From Kordia sp039026955 (GTDB lineage Bacteria > Bacteroidota > Bacteroidia > Flavobacteriales > Flavobacteriaceae): DNA of 64,000 nt. Shown piece by piece: positions 1 to 8,344 of this stretch. Within the stretch, counting starts at the first letter, position 1, and every line of letters starts with the position of its first letter. The stretch lies in assembly GCA_039026955.1 (NCBI GenBank), contig JBCCLH010000008.1:86108-150107 (forward strand), read 5' to 3'. A program made the translations under genes and the position numbers. The notes under the pieces were generated by a model. It made no database searches. It was not told the DNA's origin and saw nothing but the letters and a program-made list of their open reading frames with translations.

Positions 1-45
1 TCGTCCTTTGTAGGACTTCATAATACTATCAGCTCTTAAAATCAT
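1..45 (-). CDS. lptB: LptB, LPS-export ABC transporter ATPase (N-terminal fragment, cut by window edge)
   Basis: An ATG at 45 opens a reading frame that runs off the left edge and gives MILRADSIMKSYKGR. This resembles the first beta strand of LptB from Bacteroidota, which normally starts MILRA..(I/L).KSYKGR and continues into the Walker A region outside the window. LptB is the cytoplasmic ATPase that powers lipopolysaccharide export with LptFG. Only 15 codons are visible, so the call rests on this short match. Its place downstream of tatC and kdsD on the same strand fits, since KdsD makes a Kdo precursor for the same LPS pathway. Confidence 0.6.
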   Translation of the reverse strand, partial: MILRADSIMKSYKGR

Positions 46-241
46 AGTTTGTGCGTTAAACAGCGTAAAAATAATAATTTCGAGGAAAGGCAAATACTTT
101 TTAGTATGAAATTAACTTTGATGTTCCATTGGTAATAAAGATAAAGTCTAAAAGCAAAGCTGTCTAAAAGATTCTTGCGTAAGCAAGAATAGGTCTAACA
201 GCGAAGCGATCTAGATTCTAGCAGCGAAGCGGTCTAACAAT
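46..241. other. Gap with hairpin and stop-anchored repeat tail of the upstream gene
   Basis: No gene is seen. Read on the minus strand, the stop codon TAG of the CMD gene begins a tail TAGATTGTTAGACC and then holds two copies of a word built around GCTTCGCTG with TAGA. A short hairpin (arms 171-178 and 183-190, loop 4 nt) follows. The same low-complexity vocabulary occurs after other stops in the window. Confidence 0.6.
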
Positions 242-589
242 CTAACCTTGCGTTTCTAGTGCCTCCCAAAATTCATAGGCTCTTCGCAAATGCGGAATGA
301 CAATCGTTCCGCCAACTAAGGTTGCAATACTCAACGCTTCCATTACTTGTTCTTTGGTGATTCCTTCTTTATAAGAAGTTTCTAAATGGTATTTGATGCA
401 ATCATCGCAACGCAATACTGCAGACGCTACTAAACCTAGTAATTCTTTGGTTTTTACGTCCAATGCGCCTTCCATGTACGCATTCGTATCAAGATTGAAA
501 ATTCGTTTGATGACTTTATTATTGTTTGCTAAAATTTTTTCGTTCATTTTAGCTCTGTACGTATTAAATTCTTCTATTGGATTAGCCAT
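242..589 (-). CDS. Carboxymuconolactone decarboxylase (AhpD-like) family protein
   Basis: This 115-residue protein is a CMD-domain protein of the small AhpD-like type. It has the family motif with two cysteines (LRCDDCIKYH, CxxC followed by H) in a helix, then the typical KEGITKEQVMEAL helix. Such proteins are small cytoplasmic all-helical disulfide reductants or gamma-carboxymuconolactone decarboxylase homologues; with CxxC present, a thiol redox role is more likely than lactone decarboxylation. Its start overlaps the end of tatC by 8 bp, so it is probably translated from the tatC transcript. Specific substrate is unknown. The stop TAG is the beginning of a repetitive tail. Confidence 0.85.
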   Translation of the reverse strand: MANPIEEFNTYRAKMNEKILANNNKVIKRIFNLDTNAYMEGALDVKTKELLGLVASAVLRCDDCIKYHLETSYKEGITKEQVMEALSIATLVGGTIVIPHLRRAYEFWEALETQG

Positions 590-1418
590 TCTTTTGTTTA
601 AATTTCTTTTTATAATTTTTTTCTACTCGTTTTGAGATCAAAATTCCAACTTCGTATAAGATTAAGATTGGAATTGCTACCACAATCTGACTTGCTACAT
701 CTGGTGGTGTAATAATCGCAGCTAAGATCAATACGACTACTAGCGCGTGTTTTCTATACTTGCGTAAGAAGGCCGGTGTAATCAATCCTACTTTTGATAA
801 GAAATAGATGATAAGTGGCAATTCGAATACTAAGGAAACTCCTAGTAATGTGTTGGTTAGTAAACTAATATGCGATTGTACCGTAATGGTATTTGCGATG
901 GAATCCGTCACCTTGAAATTATAGAAAAAATACGATGACATCGGCATGATTACGTAGTAACTAAACGCCAAACCTACTAAAAATAGGAGTGAAGCCAAGA
1001 AGATAAACCATCTCGATTTTCCACGTTCTTTCGAATTCAATCCAGGCGCGATGAATCGCCATGCTTCATACAATACGTATGGAAATGCCAAGATGAGTCC
1101 TAAAATTAAGGAAGTCCAAATCGCCATGGTAAATTGCCCCGTTACTTTTAAATTGACTAGTTTGTCATCAAATGTTAATGTACAAAAGTCACTATCAATT
1201 CCAAGTAATTGAAAGGCATCACAGAAAAATCGGTAGGTTACAAATTGTCCGTCCAAATGCACAATTAAAAAGTGATCGTAAACAGGTTTGATAAATACGA
1301 AGATGAAACAGGCAATGATAAATATTGCGGCAAAGCTTCGAATTAAGTGCCATCTTAGTTCTTCTAAATGTCCTAAGAATGACATTTCATTTTTGTTTGT
1401 GCTTTTTTTTCTTGCCAT
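582..1418 (-). CDS. tatC: Sec-independent protein translocase TatC
   Basis: The 278-residue protein is TatC, the multi-spanning inner-membrane receptor for twin-arginine signal peptides. The N-terminal cytoplasmic motif FLGHLEELR (about residues 14-22) contains the conserved LxELR glutamate. Six hydrophobic segments follow, with the FSYYVIMPM block in the middle and a KER loop before it. It is longer than E. coli TatC because of a periplasmic insert, as usual in Bacteroidota. Its ATG overlaps the kdsD stop codon (TAATG), which suggests translational coupling. No tatA or tatB is visible in this window. Confidence 0.95.
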   Translation of the reverse strand: MARKKSTNKNEMSFLGHLEELRWHLIRSFAAIFIIACFIFVFIKPVYDHFLIVHLDGQFVTYRFFCDAFQLLGIDSDFCTLTFDDKLVNLKVTGQFTMAIWTSLILGLILAFPYVLYEAWRFIAPGLNSKERGKSRWFIFLASLLFLVGLAFSYYVIMPMSSYFFYNFKVTDSIANTITVQSHISLLTNTLLGVSLVFELPLIIYFLSKVGLITPAFLRKYRKHALVVVLILAAIITPPDVASQIVVAIPILILYEVGILISKRVEKNYKKKFKQKNG

Positions 1419-2386
1419 TAGAGTATTCCTTCTTTTACTAAATCATGCAAATGTACGATTCCTGCATATTTTCCTTGCGATTCTACGAGAATTTGTGAAA
1501 TTCCGTTGTCTTCCATCACTTCCAGAGCTTCTACCGCCATAGCGTCGTTTTCTATGCGTTTTGGATTGGACGACATGATGTTTTCGGCAGTTAAGTCGCC
1601 AATAAAATCATTAGTTGACAACATACGACGAATATCTCCATCTGTAATCACTCCAATAATCTCTTCCGTGTCATTCACAACCGCAGTGGCACCGAGCATT
1701 CCTTTAGAAATTTCAATAATCACATCTTTTACAGAACTATCCGCAAACACTTTGGGTTTTTGATTGACAGAAGAAAGATCATTCACACGTAAATACAACT
1801 TTTTCCCTAATGCGCCTCCAGGATGATATTTGGCAAAATCATTACTCGAAAATCCTCTCAATTCTAACAAACAAACCGCTAAAGCATCGCCTAAGACGAG
1901 TTGTGCAGTGGTACTTGTTGTTGGTGCCAATCCGTTTGGACAGGCTTCTTTTTCTACATGTGCATGCAATACAAAATCGGCTTGTACGCCTAAAAAAGAT
2001 TCTCTGTTAGAAGTGATAGCAATCAGCTTGTTATTACCATTTTTAATCAATGGAACCAATACTTTAATTTCAGGCGTATTTCCACTTTTTGAAATACAAA
2101 TAACAGTGTCGTGTTCTTGAATAATTCCCAAATCGCCATGAATGGCATCGGCAGCGTGCATAAAAATAGCTGGCGTTCCTGTAGAATTTAGTGTTGCGAC
2201 AATTTTAGTGGCAATATTGGCACTTTTTCCAATTCCAGTTACCACGACTCTTCCGTTAGAATTATAGATGTATGAGACCGCTTGTGCAAACTCATCATCG
2301 ATTAAAGGAATTAAATTTTTTATCGCAGTATATTCTGTTTCAATGGTTTGCTTGGCAACACTAATAATACTATCTTTATATTTCAA
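1418..2386 (-). CDS. kdsD: Arabinose-5-phosphate isomerase, KpsF/GutQ family
   Basis: A 322-residue KpsF/GutQ-family protein that interconverts ribulose 5-phosphate and arabinose 5-phosphate, the first step to Kdo for lipopolysaccharide. It has an N-terminal SIS domain (about 40-175) with the family stretch GIGKSANIA and HAADAIHGDLG, followed by two CBS domains (about 205-320). Length matches the family (about 320). It is first in the kdsD-tatC-CMD operon and diverges from recQ. No other Kdo gene is in the window, so the choice between KdsD and a GutQ-type paralogue rests on family only. Confidence 0.9.
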   Translation of the reverse strand: MKYKDSIISVAKQTIETEYTAIKNLIPLIDDEFAQAVSYIYNSNGRVVVTGIGKSANIATKIVATLNSTGTPAIFMHAADAIHGDLGIIQEHDTVICISKSGNTPEIKVLVPLIKNGNNKLIAITSNRESFLGVQADFVLHAHVEKEACPNGLAPTTSTTAQLVLGDALAVCLLELRGFSSNDFAKYHPGGALGKKLYLRVNDLSSVNQKPKVFADSSVKDVIIEISKGMLGATAVVNDTEEIIGVITDGDIRRMLSTNDFIGDLTAENIMSSNPKRIENDAMAVEALEVMEDNGISQILVESQGKYAGIVHLHDLVKEGIL

Positions 2387-2471
2387 AATGAATAAATTTA
2401 AAAATTGTGTATCCTAAAGAAAATAGTATCTTTAGTGAATGCAAATGTATGTAAAATTGTAAAACGATAGA

Positions 2472-4670
2472 ATGAGTTTAGTAGAAATTGACTTATACAA
2501 GGAACTAAAGAAGCACTTCGGGTTCGGTCAATTCAAAGGACTACAGGAAGAAGTTATTAAAAGCATTATCAGCGATCAGAATACCTTTGTTATCATGCCT
2601 ACAGGTGGTGGTAAATCATTATGCTACCAACTGCCCGCGTTGATGAAGGAAGGTACCGCTATCGTTGTTTCTCCCCTAATTGCCTTAATGAAGAACCAAG
2701 TAGATGCCTTGCGCGGAATCTCTTCCCAAGATGGTATCGCTCATGTGTTGAATTCTTCGCTTACCAAAGCAGAGACTCGACAAGTGAAAGAAGACATTAC
2801 CAGTGGAATTACAAAACTATTGTATGTAGCTCCAGAATCATTAACCAAAGAAGAAAATGTAGAGTTTTTGCGCACCGTGCAAATCTCATTTATGGCGGTT
2901 GATGAAGCACATTGTATCTCCGAATGGGGACACGATTTCCGCCCAGAGTACAGAAATTTAAGAAACATTATTAAAAAGATAGGTGACAATATTCCTATCA
3001 TCGGTCTGACGGCAACAGCAACCCCAAAAGTACAAGAGGATATCTTGAAAAATTTGGGAATGTCGGACGCTAACACCTTCAAAGCATCCTTTAATAGACC
3101 GAATTTATATTATGAAGTACGACCAAAGACAAAGAATGTTGATGTAGATATTATCAAATTCATCAAGCAGAATCAAGGAAAAAGTGGAATTGTCTACTGT
3201 TTGAGTCGCAAACGTGTGGAAGAATTAGCACAAGTACTTCAGGTGAACGGAATTAATGCAGTTCCTTATCATGCGGGATTAGATCCTAAAAAACGCGCTA
3301 AACATCAAGATATGTTTTTGATGGAAGATTGCGATGTGGTCGTTGCTACGATTGCTTTCGGAATGGGAATTGACAAACCTGATGTACGTTTTGTGATTCA
3401 CCATGATATTCCAAAAAGTATTGAAAGTTACTACCAAGAAACTGGAAGAGCAGGACGCGACGGTGGCGAAGGTCATTGTTTGGCTTTCTATTCCTATAAA
3501 GATATTGAGAAGTTGGAGAAATTTATGGCTGGAAAACCTGTTGCAGAGCAGGAAATTGGTCATGCGTTGTTGCAAGAAGTGGTCGCATACGCGGAAACGT
3601 CTATTTCGCGACGAAAATTTATACTGCACTATTTTGGAGAAGAATTTCCAGATGATGGTGAAGGAGCGGATATGGATGATAATGTTCGCAATCCGAAAAA
3701 GAAAGTAGAAGCACAAGATCAAATGGTAAAGCTTTTACAGACGATTCAGGATACCAAACAAACGTATAAGGCCCAGAATGTGGTAAATATTTTGATTGGT
3801 AAAGAAAATGCATTGATCAAATCGCACAAAACACATTTACAACCGTTCTTTGGCAATGGACAAGCGCATGAAGATAAATATTGGATGGCGTTGATTCGTC
3901 AAGCGTTGGTTGCGGGATTGTTGCGAAAAGATATTGAATCGTACGGCGTGATTAAATTGACGCCAAATGGTTTGTCGTTTTTAGACAGTCCGGTATCTTT
4001 TATGATGACTGAGGATCATAATTTCGATCAGGCAAACGATGCGAGTATCATTACAGCTTCAAAAGGTAGTGGCGCAGCGGCGGATCAACAATTGATGCCA
4101 ATGCTGAAAGATTTACGCAAAAAAGTGGCGAAACGTTTAGGTGTGCCGCCGTTTGTGGTTTTTCAAGATCCTTCTTTGGAAGATATGGCATTAAAATATC
4201 CGATTTCGCTTCAGGAAATGAAGAATATTCATGGAGTAGGAGATGGAAAGGCGAAGAAGTATGGTAAAGATTTCATTGAATTCATCGCCAAGTATGTAGA
4301 AGAAAATGATATCACACGTCCTGATGATTTGGTCGTAAAAAGTACAGGAATGAATTCTGGACTGAAATTATATATCATTCAAAGTGTAGATAGAAAACTT
4401 CCGTTAGACGATATTGCTTCTGCGAAAGGTTTAGAAATGCCAGATTTCATTAAAGAAATGGAACAAATTGTCTACAGCGGCACAAAATTAAATATCAATT
4501 ATTGGATTGATGATATTTTAGATGAAGATCAACAAGAAGAAATTCACGAATATTTTATAGAGTCTGAAACTGATAAAATTTCAGAAGCGATGGAAGAGTT
4601 TGATGGCGATTACGACGACGAAGAATTGCGTTTGTATCGAATCAAATTTATCAGTGACGTCGCAAATTAA
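2472..4670 (+). CDS. recQ: ATP-dependent DNA helicase RecQ
   Basis: A 732-residue RecQ helicase, a 3'-5' DNA unwinding enzyme of recombination and fork repair. Visible motifs are Walker A PTGGGKS (residues 43-49), the DEAH box with the aromatic-rich loop (DEAHCISEWGHDFRP), motif IV YCLSRK and motif VI QETGRAGRDG. A winged-helix RQC region and a C-terminal HRDC domain follow. In RQC the zinc-binding cysteines of E. coli RecQ are absent: the segment after FGEEF reads DGEGADMDDNVRNP, and no Cys occurs after GEGHC. The zinc platform thus seems lost or replaced. The acidic tail beyond HRDC is longer than in E. coli. Confidence 0.95.
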   Translation: MSLVEIDLYKELKKHFGFGQFKGLQEEVIKSIISDQNTFVIMPTGGGKSLCYQLPALMKEGTAIVVSPLIALMKNQVDALRGISSQDGIAHVLNSSLTKAETRQVKEDITSGITKLLYVAPESLTKEENVEFLRTVQISFMAVDEAHCISEWGHDFRPEYRNLRNIIKKIGDNIPIIGLTATATPKVQEDILKNLGMSDANTFKASFNRPNLYYEVRPKTKNVDVDIIKFIKQNQGKSGIVYCLSRKRVEELAQVLQVNGINAVPYHAGLDPKKRAKHQDMFLMEDCDVVVATIAFGMGIDKPDVRFVIHHDIPKSIESYYQETGRAGRDGGEGHCLAFYSYKDIEKLEKFMAGKPVAEQEIGHALLQEVVAYAETSISRRKFILHYFGEEFPDDGEGADMDDNVRNPKKKVEAQDQMVKLLQTIQDTKQTYKAQNVVNILIGKENALIKSHKTHLQPFFGNGQAHEDKYWMALIRQALVAGLLRKDIESYGVIKLTPNGLSFLDSPVSFMMTEDHNFDQANDASIITASKGSGAAADQQLMPMLKDLRKKVAKRLGVPPFVVFQDPSLEDMALKYPISLQEMKNIHGVGDGKAKKYGKDFIEFIAKYVEENDITRPDDLVVKSTGMNSGLKLYIIQSVDRKLPLDDIASAKGLEMPDFIKEMEQIVYSGTKLNINYWIDDILDEDQQEEIHEYFIESETDKISEAMEEFDGDYDDEELRLYRIKFISDVAN

Positions 4671-4884
4671 ACTAATTAACGTGAGTTCGATATATCTATT
4701 CCATTAAATGATTAATAGTCAATAATTTACATAAATTGTCAAATCGAGCGCAGTCGAGATTCAATCGAAATTTTAACTTTTATAGTGTTCTCGACTGCGC
4801 TCGAACTGACAAATGTTTATTTTTCAATCAATTACGAGTAATTTGATGATTTCTTATGTCGAACTCACGTTAATTATAAAAATG
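4671..4884. repeat. Nested inverted-repeat element between recQ and the response regulator
   Basis: An outer perfect 18-bp inverted repeat (4673-4690 and 4859-4876, core AACGTGAGTTCGA) encloses an inner one (4738-4759 and 4789-4810) whose arms read GTCAAATCGAGCGCAGTCGA and its inverted partner with only two mismatches. The inner arms share GTCA and TCGAG ends with other short elements in this window. No coding potential is evident. It is likely a small non-autonomous palindromic element inserted between convergent genes. Confidence 0.6.
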
Positions 4885-4919
4885 AAAAAGCGGTTTGATG
4901 TTTCAAACCGCTTTTTTTA
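4885..4919. terminator. Bidirectional intrinsic terminator
   Basis: A 12-bp stem AAGCGGTTTGAT/TTCAAACCGCTT with a short loop is preceded by a run of A and followed by a run of T. It lies between the convergent recQ and response-regulator genes and can serve both strands. Confidence 0.85.
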
Positions 4920-4938
4920 TGCTTTCAAAATTCTTCTT

Positions 4939-5610
4939 TTATAAGAATCCTGTATTTCTTGCTTGTTCTAAAAGTGATTCATCTCCTTTTTTCTCCACGT
5001 CAAATACTTCTTTTAAATGGCGTTTGCGCTTTTCAATCGCAGCTAACGACAATGGAATGTATTCGGTTAAGTTTTTGGTTTTAATGCCTTTAGAAAGATG
5101 GAAAAGGATGTTTCTGTCAATATCATCCAATACCACTTCATTAATGATTCGCGTACGCAATAATTTCGTCACGGTATGACTATAATACGGCGGATCGGTC
5201 AGTACGACTTGAAAAGCACGCATCAACTCATCGGAAGTCACATCACTTTTCACTAAGAATCCATCTGGATTGATGTTTTTTAGAATATTGTGAATTCTAA
5301 AGTTGTTGTTAAACATTGTAAGAATCACCACTTTTGTATCGGGTAATAATTCTTTTACTTTTATTCCTAAGTCTTCTCCTGAAATAATTTTACCATCACT
5401 TGAAGGAGGCAATTTAATATCTAAAAATACCACATCATACGGTGTTCCTGTAGAGGCATTTTTAATTTTAGCGTAGGCGCCATCGCAATTGTCGGCGGTA
5501 TCAATTCTCAGGGTCATTTCTTCAGAATTAATACCTAAAAGGGCATTTTTATAGCCTTCGATGATCATTGGGTGATCATCTACAATAAGTACTTTTATAT
5601 CTTTGTTCAT
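4939..5610 (-). CDS. NarL/LuxR-type response regulator
   Basis: This 223-residue protein is a two-component response regulator. The receiver domain has the acidic pair D11-D12, the phospho-acceptor D64 in FLDIKLP and the conserved K121. A LuxR-like helix-turn-helix occupies about residues 155-205. The HTH is somewhat divergent (FHLSKGIKTKNLTEYIPLS) but keeps the spacing and the AIEKRKRHLKEVF recognition helix. It lies 16 bp downstream of a histidine kinase on the same strand and is surely its partner. The target genes are not evident. Confidence 0.9.
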   Translation of the reverse strand: MNKDIKVLIVDDHPMIIEGYKNALLGINSEEMTLRIDTADNCDGAYAKIKNASTGTPYDVVFLDIKLPPSSDGKIISGEDLGIKVKELLPDTKVVILTMFNNNFRIHNILKNINPDGFLVKSDVTSDELMRAFQVVLTDPPYYSHTVTKLLRTRIINEVVLDDIDRNILFHLSKGIKTKNLTEYIPLSLAAIEKRKRHLKEVFDVEKKGDESLLEQARNTGFL

Positions 5611-5626
5611 TTGGTAAGGTTAAGTT

Positions 5627-7621
5627 CTACGTCATTGGAACGTCAACACTAATAGAAGTTCCTTTACCTGGAATTGAATTTATGGTAAATTGTCCATGAA
5701 GTAAAGTTACTCTCGATCTCATATTTTTTAATCCTATTCCGCTACTGCGTCTGTCTTGGTCAAAACCAACGCCATCATCTTTTATGGTAAGGATAATATG
5801 TTCATCATTCTTCTTAAAATCTAGTATCACGTTTTCTGCTTGCGCATATTTGTTTATATTTTGAATAGACTCTTGAATAATTCGGTAGATATTAATTTTT
5901 ATGTGCCCAGGAATATCTGTCCAAACTATCTGATCGTCGTCTTCAATTTGATACTTAAAGTTAGTTATTTTCGATTGTTCTTCCAAAAGATTTGCAATCA
6001 TAGTGCTGTAACTTGTGGATTTGTCAAAATTATCCAATCCTAGTTCATGTGAAATATTTCGAACTTCTTCCTCAATGCTTTGAAGCTCATTGATATACTG
6101 CTCTCGAACCCTTTTTGAATTGGCGTCATCTTTGGCATTCAAGCTTCCTAAACTTAAGCGTGTTCCGAACAATCTTCCTAAAATTCCGTCATGCAATTCC
6201 AATGATATTCGTTCTTTTTCGCGTTTTCTACCTTCTTCAATCTTATCTTGTTGATCAATCATCAAGTTATAAATCTCTTCATTGGCACGTTGCTGTTGTT
6301 GTTCCATTTCCAACTCTTTGTTGCGAGTTCGCTGTTGCGTGATGACGTAAATCAAAAATCCGAAGAAGATGATGGCTGTTGAGATGGCTACAATCCATGT
6401 GTTTTGGAGGCTTAGTCTTTCGTTTTGGCTTATGTAACGATCGGTTTCATAGCGTATTCTGGCAAAATTATTTAAAACAGTTCGATCATGCTTTGCCAGA
6501 CTATCGCTCATATGGATATATTTTTTTAGATGCTCAGATCCATTTTGAATATCAATTTCTGAAGAAAGATATAGAGAATTTAATAACTCTTTGATATTTT
6601 TAGATTCTTCAGCCGCTATTTTAGCTTCAGAAACATATTTCAAACTTTGCAAAGTATCTTTTTTCTTAAGATAATATTCTGCTAAGTGTAATTTGCTAAC
6701 AGCAATACCTGATTTGTAATCTAAACTATCCCTTATTCGTAAAGATTTACGAAATAAGTTTGGCAGCTCTAAAGTATCATTAAATAAAAATTTTGAATAT
6801 GCTAAATTGTCAGTTACTGTGGCATATAATCTAGGATTTTTAATAAATAAACTATCAAAACTTAACGCTTCTTCAAAGTTATTAATAGCATCTTCATATT
6901 TCCCTTGATATCTATAAACAAGTCCAATATTATTTAAGGTGTAAGCCTTTTGTTGATCATTTTTTTTTATTTTTAATAAATATTGTAGAGCCTTATTATG
7001 GTAATCAAGGGATTTTTCATAGTCTTCTAAGTTTTTAAAAATTATACCTAAATAATTGTAACAAGTGTATAATCTCTTATTTTTCTTCAGAGGTTCAAAT
7101 ATAGCTATTGCATTATAAGTATTAGATTCACTACCAATATAGTCTTTTAACTCTTTTTGAATTCCAGCCATATTTAAAAGTAGATTTCCAACTTTTTCAT
7201 CTTTAGGATCAATGTGTTCGAAAATAGTTTTTGCAGAATCATAAAAATAAAATGCACTATCCTTTTTCTCATTTCTCCTATAATATATTCCCATATTCCA
7301 TAAATGATTACCCATAGTAACAGAATCATTCACTTTTACAGATAAATCAAATCCGATCTTAAATGTTTCTTTAAATTTTAAGGAATCTTTTAGATTTAAA
7401 TAAGCGTAAGAAATTTTGCGTAATGATTTACTTTTTAATTCACTATCTTCCTCAAGTAGTATTAACTTATAAGCTTTATCAATAGAGTACTTTCTTACGT
7501 CAAGATCATTTTTCTTATCGTTAGATTGACTAATTAATAATTCAATAGTATCGTTCTCAATGTTTTGACCGAAACAAAATATTGAGAAAAAAAATAAGAT
7601 TATGTTAAACTTTTTGAACAA
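5627..7621 (-). CDS. Sensor histidine kinase with extracytoplasmic TPR domain
   Basis: The 664-residue kinase has a signal peptide (1-18), a long periplasmic region of tetratricopeptide repeats (about 60-380), one membrane helix (409-428), a coiled coil, and a HisKA_3 dimerisation domain with the phospho-accepting H477 in ISLELHDG. A C-terminal HATPase_c domain follows (NIYRIIQESIQNINKYAQA, DDGVGFD, GIGLKNMRSR). This is the NarX/DesK class that pairs with LuxR-type regulators, matching the gene just downstream. TPR input domains of this kind are common in Bacteroidota; the signal is unknown. Confidence 0.93.
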   Translation of the reverse strand: MFKKFNIILFFFSIFCFGQNIENDTIELLISQSNDKKNDLDVRKYSIDKAYKLILLEEDSELKSKSLRKISYAYLNLKDSLKFKETFKIGFDLSVKVNDSVTMGNHLWNMGIYYRRNEKKDSAFYFYDSAKTIFEHIDPKDEKVGNLLLNMAGIQKELKDYIGSESNTYNAIAIFEPLKKNKRLYTCYNYLGIIFKNLEDYEKSLDYHNKALQYLLKIKKNDQQKAYTLNNIGLVYRYQGKYEDAINNFEEALSFDSLFIKNPRLYATVTDNLAYSKFLFNDTLELPNLFRKSLRIRDSLDYKSGIAVSKLHLAEYYLKKKDTLQSLKYVSEAKIAAEESKNIKELLNSLYLSSEIDIQNGSEHLKKYIHMSDSLAKHDRTVLNNFARIRYETDRYISQNERLSLQNTWIVAISTAIIFFGFLIYVITQQRTRNKELEMEQQQQRANEEIYNLMIDQQDKIEEGRKREKERISLELHDGILGRLFGTRLSLGSLNAKDDANSKRVREQYINELQSIEEEVRNISHELGLDNFDKSTSYSTMIANLLEEQSKITNFKYQIEDDDQIVWTDIPGHIKINIYRIIQESIQNINKYAQAENVILDFKKNDEHIILTIKDDGVGFDQDRRSSGIGLKNMRSRVTLLHGQFTINSIPGKGTSISVDVPMT

Positions 7622-7663
7622 CTTTAATATTTATTTACATAATTACAAATCTATTTTTATTTT

Positions 7664-7701
7664 TCAATAAAAAAAAGTCTTAAACTTTTTGTTTAAGACT
7701 T
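7664..7701 (-). terminator. Intrinsic terminator for the small lipoprotein gene
   Basis: A perfect 11-bp stem (7675-7685 and 7691-7701, loop of five) is followed on the minus strand by eight T residues. It sits just after the stop of the 54-residue lipoprotein gene. Confidence 0.85.
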
Positions 7702-7731
7702 AGGTATATGATTATTGTTTAAAATATAATT

Positions 7732-7896
7732 TTAGTCTTGATCTGGCTCTATATCTTCTTCTGAACCATCTTCACTTCCCGATACATTTTCAAATATATT
7801 ATCATCACCTGCATCGCTAGTGCTATTTGGTTCACAGGCTATAAATCCTAAGTTAATTACTAATAATAATGCGAATAATCCGAATACTTTTCTCAT
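7732..7896 (-). CDS. Small lipoprotein, 54 residues
   Basis: An ATG at 7896 opens a 54-codon frame with a clear lipoprotein signal peptide: MRKVFGLFALLLVINLGF followed by the lipobox IAC (Cys21). The mature part is only 34 residues and strongly acidic, with many D, E and S residues. It is followed by a good terminator, which supports expression as a single gene. Small acidic lipoproteins with an MRK(V/L)FGLFAL-type leader recur in flavobacteria, but no function is known. It faces away from the cyclophilin-FKBP gene. Confidence 0.75.
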   Translation of the reverse strand: MRKVFGLFALLLVINLGFIACEPNSTSDAGDDNIFENVSGSEDGSEEDIEPDQD

Positions 7897-8344
7897 CTTT
7901 TTAAATTTTAATTAAGTTACTTACTAGTTTATTTGGTTAATCATTTTTTCAATAATAATCAGTTCGTCAGTAATGATTTTGTAGGTGATTACCGTAATAC
8001 TTTTCCTGTTTAAAATCATTGTTTCATAAAAAAACTACGTATTATTTAAGCTTAGTTCTAGCAGTTTGGTTAAAATTCTAGTAACAACTTACTTTTAGAC
8101 GTTTTTTTATTCTTTTTAGAACTTAAAATCTTGCTAACTAACTGATAATCAGTAAATCAGATTTGACAGTTTTCTAACTTGATTTCAAAAATCAAGTTAG
8201 CATGATATTTTTTTGCAGCAATATGGTTTTTCGGTAAAAAAAATACGGGAATACAATACTCTCGCTAAAAGGATAAATTAGTTCTATGTATTTCCTAATT
8301 GTTTTAGGATGCGTATCTTCGTAATGTAAATTAAATACATACAA
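7897..8344. other. Divergent intergenic region with dyads
   Basis: There is no gene in this 448-bp stretch. It holds a palindrome ACTGATAATCAGT (8141-8153) and a perfect 12-bp hairpin CTAACTTGATTT/AAATCAAGTTAG (8174-8200), followed by a T-rich stretch. A near-consensus promoter element TATCTTCG lies at 8314-8321 ahead of the cyclophilin-FKBP gene. The dyads could be operators or a leader terminator. Confidence 0.5.

Noticed and set aside
393..635. Plus-strand frame opposite the CMD and tatC genes
   Set aside because: It is antisense to well-supported genes and its product has no recognisable feature. The same holds for the many other frames opposite real genes.
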